Shown here: positions 6,189-9,008 of the stretch, in pieces | Layout: each line of letters starts with the position of its first letter | Position numbering within the stretch: position 1 is the stretch's first letter | NCBI GenBank assembly: GCA_026785865.1 | Contig: JAJAZG010000189.1 | Coordinates: forward strand, 1 to 9,008 | DNA: 9,008 nt | Direction of reading: 5' to 3' | Origin: Pseudanabaena sp. CAN_BIN31 | GTDB lineage: Bacteria > Cyanobacteriota > Cyanobacteriia > Pseudanabaenales > Pseudanabaenaceae | Made by a program: the position numbers and the translations under genes | The notes under the pieces: model-generated | Databases searched by the model: none | What the model saw: the letters and a program-made list of their open reading frames with translations, nothing else | Told to the model about the DNA's origin: nothing

Positions 6189-7172
6189 TTAGTACAGGCG
6201 ATCTAAAACGTAGTTAGTTAAGCCGACCAGAGATTGTTTTGGCGCAGAAGATGGCAACCATTCGAGCGCCGTCATCGCTGACGCGATATGGCTTTTTGCA
6301 AGTTCACGCGATCGCGTAATTCCTTCACTGCTATGCACAAGCTCAAGCGCTTTTTCCAGATCGCCATTTTCACTAAATTCGCGCTCGATCAAACCGCGTA
6401 ACTGTGGATATTCCTCTAGGGCAAACAATACGGGCGCAGTTAAATTGCCTTGCTTGAGGTCAGAGCCAGCAGGTTTACCCAAAGTCTCAGTCGAGCTAGT
6501 GAAATCGAGAATGTCATCGATAATTTGAAACGCGATGCCAAAGTGTTTGCCGAAATTAAATAGCTGCTCAGCCTGTACTTGACTGACCCCGCTAAGCACT
6601 CCCGCCGCCTTCGCACTACCCGCCATTAGTGAGGCGGTTTTATAAAAACTCTTTTCAAGATAATCTTCCAAGGTTAAATCATTGTCAAATGCAGTCAAGC
6701 TCTGCCGAATTTCACCCTCAGCAAAATCAGTAATCACCTTCGACAAAAGCTTAACGACTTCGAGATCATCTAAATTTGCCAAATACCAAGATGCTTGGGC
6801 AAACAAGAAGTCTCCCGCCAGTACCGCAATCCGATTGCCAAAACTATTATTTACCGTCGGCATCCCGCGCCGTATATCTGCCGAGTCGATCACATCGTCA
6901 TGTACCAAACTCGCTGTATGGATCATCTCGGTGATCTCGGCGAGGCGGCGATGGCGTGAGGTGATATCGCGATCGCTCATCGTGGCGCGTGAAACTAGCA
7001 AAACCAAAGCGGGGCGCATACTTTTGCCCTTTGCTTCAAATAAATGCTCAGCCGCAGCGTACAAAATTGGATGTCTTGCCCCAACCAACTGCTTCAAATT
7101 ATCCGTGAGTGTACGCAAGTCATCTTTGACTGGTGCAAAAAGTTCGGTGACAGAAGTGGTTGGAAGGCTCAT
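6189..7172 (-). CDS. sds: Solanesyl-type long-chain prenyl diphosphate synthase
   Basis: A 327-residue trans-prenyltransferase that extends allylic diphosphates with isopentenyl diphosphate. The cyanobacterial enzyme makes the C45 solanesyl chain used for plastoquinone. All family landmarks are present: GARHP (31-35), GKSMRP (49-54), the first aspartate-rich motif DDVID (92-96) followed by RRGMPT, GDFLFAQA (120-127), the second aspartate-rich motif IIDDILDF (217-224), and KPAGSDLKQGNLTAP (233-247). The residues four and five before the first motif are the small A87 and S88 rather than aromatic ones, which fits a long-chain product; exact length cannot be read. The N-terminus matches cyanobacterial homologues, supporting the 7172 start. 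No strong ribosome site is visible. Geranylgeranyl synthase (CrtE) is the main alternative and is less likely from the overall sequence. It heads the codirectional block that ends with crtD. Confidence 0.9.
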   Translation of the reverse strand: MSLPTTSVTELFAPVKDDLRTLTDNLKQLVGARHPILYAAAEHLFEAKGKSMRPALVLLVSRATMSDRDITSRHRRLAEITEMIHTASLVHDDVIDSADIRRGMPTVNNSFGNRIAVLAGDFLFAQASWYLANLDDLEVVKLLSKVITDFAEGEIRQSLTAFDNDLTLEDYLEKSFYKTASLMAGSAKAAGVLSGVSQVQAEQLFNFGKHFGIAFQIIDDILDFTSSTETLGKPAGSDLKQGNLTAPVLFALEEYPQLRGLIEREFSENGDLEKALELVHSSEGITRSRELAKSHIASAMTALEWLPSSAPKQSLVGLTNYVLDRLY

Positions 7173-7199
7173 GCGAATAAACCAGTTTTTAAATCAATT

Positions 7200-7217
7200 T
7201 TTACATATCTTCATATA
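7200..7217 (+). promoter_or_regulatory. HLR1-like site (candidate RpaB binding)
   Basis: TTTACATA, TC, TTCATATA matches the HLR1 consensus (G/T)TTACA(T/A)(T/A)NN repeated twice: the first half at 8 of 8 and the second at 6 of 8, with the correct 2-nt spacing. HLR1 is bound by the response regulator RpaB. The site abuts the candidate -10 of sds and covers its predicted start point, a position that would favour repression. AT-rich DNA makes chance matches fairly likely. Confidence 0.35.
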
Positions 7218-7244
7218 TTGTATGAGAATGTTGTAATAGTTGAA
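7217..7244 (-). promoter_or_regulatory. Candidate sds promoter
   Basis: On the minus strand TTCAAC (7244-7239; 3 of 6 to the -35 consensus) and TACAAT (7222-7217; 5 of 6 to the -10 consensus) are 16 nt apart. The start of transcription would fall near 7210, giving a leader of roughly 38 nt. The -10 is good and the -35 weak, as is common in cyanobacteria. Confidence 0.4.
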
Positions 7245-7343
7245 GGCAGACTTGGATAGTTTTACTAATTAGCATGGGATCAGTAGCGGCTGATACCTTA
7301 TATGCCCTACTTACTACTCCTTTAGCCAGAAATTTTTTATTTT

Positions 7344-7367
7344 TATTTATGGCGATCGCCATAAATA
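7344..7367. repeat. Perfect 24-bp palindrome with HIP1 core
   Basis: The half-site TATTTATGGCGA is followed directly by its exact reverse complement, with GCGATCGC at the centre. HIP1 by itself is only an 8-bp palindrome (10 bp here with GG/CC); eight more symmetric bases on each side extend it. It lies about 105 nt upstream of rpaA and 170 nt upstream of sds. It could be an operator for a dimeric regulator or a cruciform; no T-run follows it as in a terminator. Confidence 0.75.
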
Positions 7368-7471
7368 CCACCGATTAGAAGGTAATCCATCGCACTTCTA
7401 ATTGCTATGTATCATATTGATATATTATTTAACAAATCCTGATCCAATCCTACTAAACAGAATTTTGACCA

Positions 7472-8212
7472 ATGATGCCTAGGCTACTCCTCATCGATGA
7501 CGATCCCATAATCTCTGAAATGGTTACGCTAAACCTCGAAAATGCTGGATATCAAGTCATTCAAGCGAGTGATGGCATTAAAGGGCAAGCCCTTGCCATT
7601 CAGTTAATTCCCGATTTGATCATCCTTGACTTGATGATGCCAAGGGTTGACGGGTTTACGGTTTGCCAAAGATTGCGCCGCGATGAGCGAACTAAAGAAA
7701 TTCCTGTGATGATGGTCACGGCGATGGGGCAAACCCAAGATAAGGTTGGAGGCTTTAATGCAGGCGCTGACGACTATCTGACCAAACCCTTCGAGCTTGA
7801 CGAGCTGCTAGCGCGAATTCGAGGTTTACTACGTCGCACCAATCGGACTATTGATACCGCTAAGCATGGCGAAATATTAATTTTTGGCTCCTTAATCCTT
7901 GTGCCTGAGCGTTTTGAGGCGATTTGGTTTGATAAGACCGTCAAGTTAACTCATTTAGAATTTGAGTTATTGCATTGCCTCTTGCAACGTCATGGTCAGA
8001 CCGTATCGCCTAGCGAAATTCTCAAAGAAGTTTGGGGATATGAACCTGATGATGATATTGAAACCATTCGGGTGCATATTCGCCATTTACGCACCAAGCT
8101 TGAACCCGATCCCCGTCATCCTAAATATATTAAGACGGTGTATGGTGCGGGTTATTGCTTAGAGCTTCCAAATGACAATAATGAGAGTGAATCAACAAAT
8201 TCAGAACCTTAA
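7472..8212 (+). CDS. rpaA: Response regulator RpaA
   Basis: A 246-residue OmpR-family regulator. RpaA is phosphorylated by the clock-linked kinase SasA and drives dusk-phase transcription; it also influences phycobilisome coupling in Synechocystis. The receiver domain (about 4-122) has the acidic pocket D9-D11, phospho-acceptor D53 (LIILDLMMP), T83 and K105 (TKPFE). The winged-helix DNA-binding domain (about 138-232) carries TVSPSEILKEVWGYEPDDDIETIRVHIRHLRTKLE with the recognition helix near 195-210. Segments such as VPERFEAIWF and DPRHPKYIKTVYGAGYCLELP match my recollection of RpaA and differ clearly from RpaB. The ATG at 7472 is followed by a second ATG at 7475; the first places the acceptor at D53, as in S. 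elongatus. No clear ribosome site precedes either. The gene is divergent from sds and ends in a strong terminator. I find no HIP1 inside it. Confidence 0.93.
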   Translation: MMPRLLLIDDDPIISEMVTLNLENAGYQVIQASDGIKGQALAIQLIPDLIILDLMMPRVDGFTVCQRLRRDERTKEIPVMMVTAMGQTQDKVGGFNAGADDYLTKPFELDELLARIRGLLRRTNRTIDTAKHGEILIFGSLILVPERFEAIWFDKTVKLTHLEFELLHCLLQRHGQTVSPSEILKEVWGYEPDDDIETIRVHIRHLRTKLEPDPRHPKYIKTVYGAGYCLELPNDNNESESTNSEP

Positions 8213-8214
8213 CC

Positions 8215-8251
8215 AAAATAAAAGAACTCGCTTAGCGAGTTCTTTTATTTT
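8215..8251. terminator. Strong terminator after rpaA
   Basis: A perfect 17-bp stem: AAAATAAAAGAACTCGC (8215-8231) pairs with GCGAGTTCTTTTATTTT (8235-8251) across a TTA loop. It starts two nt after the rpaA stop codon. The GAACTCGC core followed by a T-rich arm is typical of intrinsic termination, and the A-rich left arm makes it functional in either direction. It should separate rpaA from glgA transcription. Confidence 0.92.
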
Positions 8252-8352
8252 GAGATCGACATTTTGTAAAGCCAATCAAAAATTGCTGATATTGCGATCG
8301 CGCTAGGCCTGAAAATAATTAGATATCCTGAAATACGAGTAGCGATCAACGA

Positions 8353-9008
8353 ATGAAAATTCTATTTGCGGCGGCTGAAGCTGCTCCTCTAGCCAAAGTT
8401 GGCGGCATGGCAGACGTAGTGGGCGCACTCCCCCCAATCCTTAAAAAGATGGGACATGATGTGCGGATCATCATGCCTTACTATGGCGTGATTCCAGATA
8501 AATTGAAGGAAAATCCGACATGGATCTGGAAAGGCTATGCCATGTTTCAGGAATTTGATATTTTTGAGACCGTATTACCTGGTACGGATGTTCCTTTGTA
8601 CTTAGTGGGGCATGGATCGTTTATTCCCGCCCGCATTTATGGTGGTGAAGATGAAGATTGGCGGTTTACGATGTTTGCTAACGCCGTTGCCGAATTTTCA
8701 TGGAACTATTGGAAACCTAATGTCATTCACTGCCATGATTGGCATACAGGCATGATCCCTGTGTGGATGCACCAAGTCTCCGACATTGGCACAGTATTCA
8801 CGATTCATAATCTGGCTTATCAAGGACCTTGGCGCTGGTTTTTAGAAGGAATCACTTGGACTCCTTGGTATATGGATGCCCATAACACGATGGCAGCAGG
8901 AATTAAGTATGCCGATCGCGTTAATACTGTGTCTCCAACTTATGCCCAACAAATTTGTACTCCCACATATGGTGAAGGACTGGAGGAATTATTATCGCTC
9001 CTTAAGCC
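8353..9008 (+). CDS. glgA: Glycogen synthase GlgA, 5' part
   Basis: The first 218 codons of a GT5-family glycogen synthase, open to the window edge; the full enzyme is normally about 480-500 residues. It transfers glucose from ADP-glucose to growing alpha-1,4-glucan in the cytoplasm. Visible motifs are the ADP-glucose-binding KVGG loop (15-18) in AAPLAKVGGMADVVGALP, HCHDWHTG (126-133), FTIHNLAYQG (149-158) and RVNTVSPTYAQQI (189-201). KVGG and the sequence as a whole fit the GlgA1-type enzyme of cyanobacteria rather than the KAGG GlgA2 type. The ATG at 8353 gives the expected N-terminus MKILFAAAEAAP. No strong ribosome site is visible. The 101 nt between the preceding terminator and the start contain one HIP1 copy and presumably the promoter, which I could not place convincingly. 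Confidence 0.93.
   Translation, partial: MKILFAAAEAAPLAKVGGMADVVGALPPILKKMGHDVRIIMPYYGVIPDKLKENPTWIWKGYAMFQEFDIFETVLPGTDVPLYLVGHGSFIPARIYGGEDEDWRFTMFANAVAEFSWNYWKPNVIHCHDWHTGMIPVWMHQVSDIGTVFTIHNLAYQGPWRWFLEGITWTPWYMDAHNTMAAGIKYADRVNTVSPTYAQQICTPTYGEGLEELLSLLK

Larger units (their letters stand above)
7173..7471. promoter_or_regulatory. Divergent sds-rpaA control region
   Basis: This 299-nt AT-rich stretch has no credible gene. It contains the candidate sds promoter and HLR1-like site, a small hairpin (ATCAG 7279-7283 with CTGAT 7290-7294, plus flanking GG/CC across a bulge), a T-rich run at 7331-7349 and a perfect palindrome at 7344-7367. The AT-rich sequence TATTAT (7423-7428) could be a -10 for rpaA, but I find no matching -35 at good spacing. 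Confidence 0.6.
667..8301. repeat. Dispersed HIP1 octamers
   Basis: By eye, about 20 copies of GCGATCGC lie between these limits: five in the DUF2993 gene, five in crtD, one in the TOPRIM-like gene, three in the 3' half of the ATPase gene, two in the Uma2 gene, two in sds and two between genes. HIP1 is the highly iterated palindrome of many cyanobacterial genomes. It is a genome signature and not a gene feature. Confidence 0.9.

Noticed and set aside
6682..7236. A 184-codon plus-strand open frame opposite sds
   Set aside because: The minus strand encodes a complete prenyl synthase with every catalytic motif; the antisense translation shows no family features and looks like codon-bias shadow.
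7344..7367. Palindrome considered as a terminator
   Set aside because: It has no loop and no following T-run on either strand, and it lies between divergent genes, where a terminator is not expected.

Overview
The window is cyanobacterial chromosome. About 20 copies of the HIP1 octamer GCGATCGC are scattered through it, and several genes are typical of cyanobacteria: the carotenoid C-3',4' desaturase CrtD, a long-chain (solanesyl-type) prenyl diphosphate synthase, the circadian-output response regulator RpaA and a KVGG-type glycogen synthase. A filamentous or Pseudanabaena-like lineage is possible, but this is a guess.

Layout. Positions 1-107 hold nothing recognisable. On the minus strand at 108-407 lies an ECF/SigG-like sigma factor that keeps only its region-2 domain. 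After a divergent spacer with a strong hairpin, the plus strand carries a 16-bp tandem repeat (537-612) that runs into a DUF2993 (LmeA-like lipid-binding) gene. A bidirectional terminator (1242-1271) separates that gene from the large minus-strand block, 7172 down to 1277.

The minus-strand block reads, in transcription order: sds, a Uma2-family nuclease-like gene, an antitoxin/PIN-toxin pair, an OLD/AAA-type ATPase, a small TOPRIM-like protein, then crtD. The housekeeping isoprenoid genes sds and crtD therefore flank five accessory genes. Spacings inside the block are 37, 45, -1, 49, -4 and -11 nt, and I see no terminator in it. The ATPase/TOPRIM-like pair is the best candidate for a poorly described system: a split OLD-type (Gabija- or PARIS-like in logic) defence module whose second gene overlaps the start of crtD.

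The 299-nt divergent region 7173-7471 separates sds from rpaA. It holds a plausible sds promoter, an HLR1-like (RpaB-type) site and a perfect 24-bp palindrome built around HIP1. rpaA ends in a perfect 17-bp-stem terminator, followed by the 5' part of glgA, which runs off the window.

Functionally, the conserved genes cover quinone side chains (sds), myxol-type carotenoids (crtD), day/night transcription (rpaA) and glycogen storage (glgA). The middle block looks like an accessory toxin-antitoxin/defence insertion. Gene functions are inferred from motifs and remembered family sequences; no database search was run.
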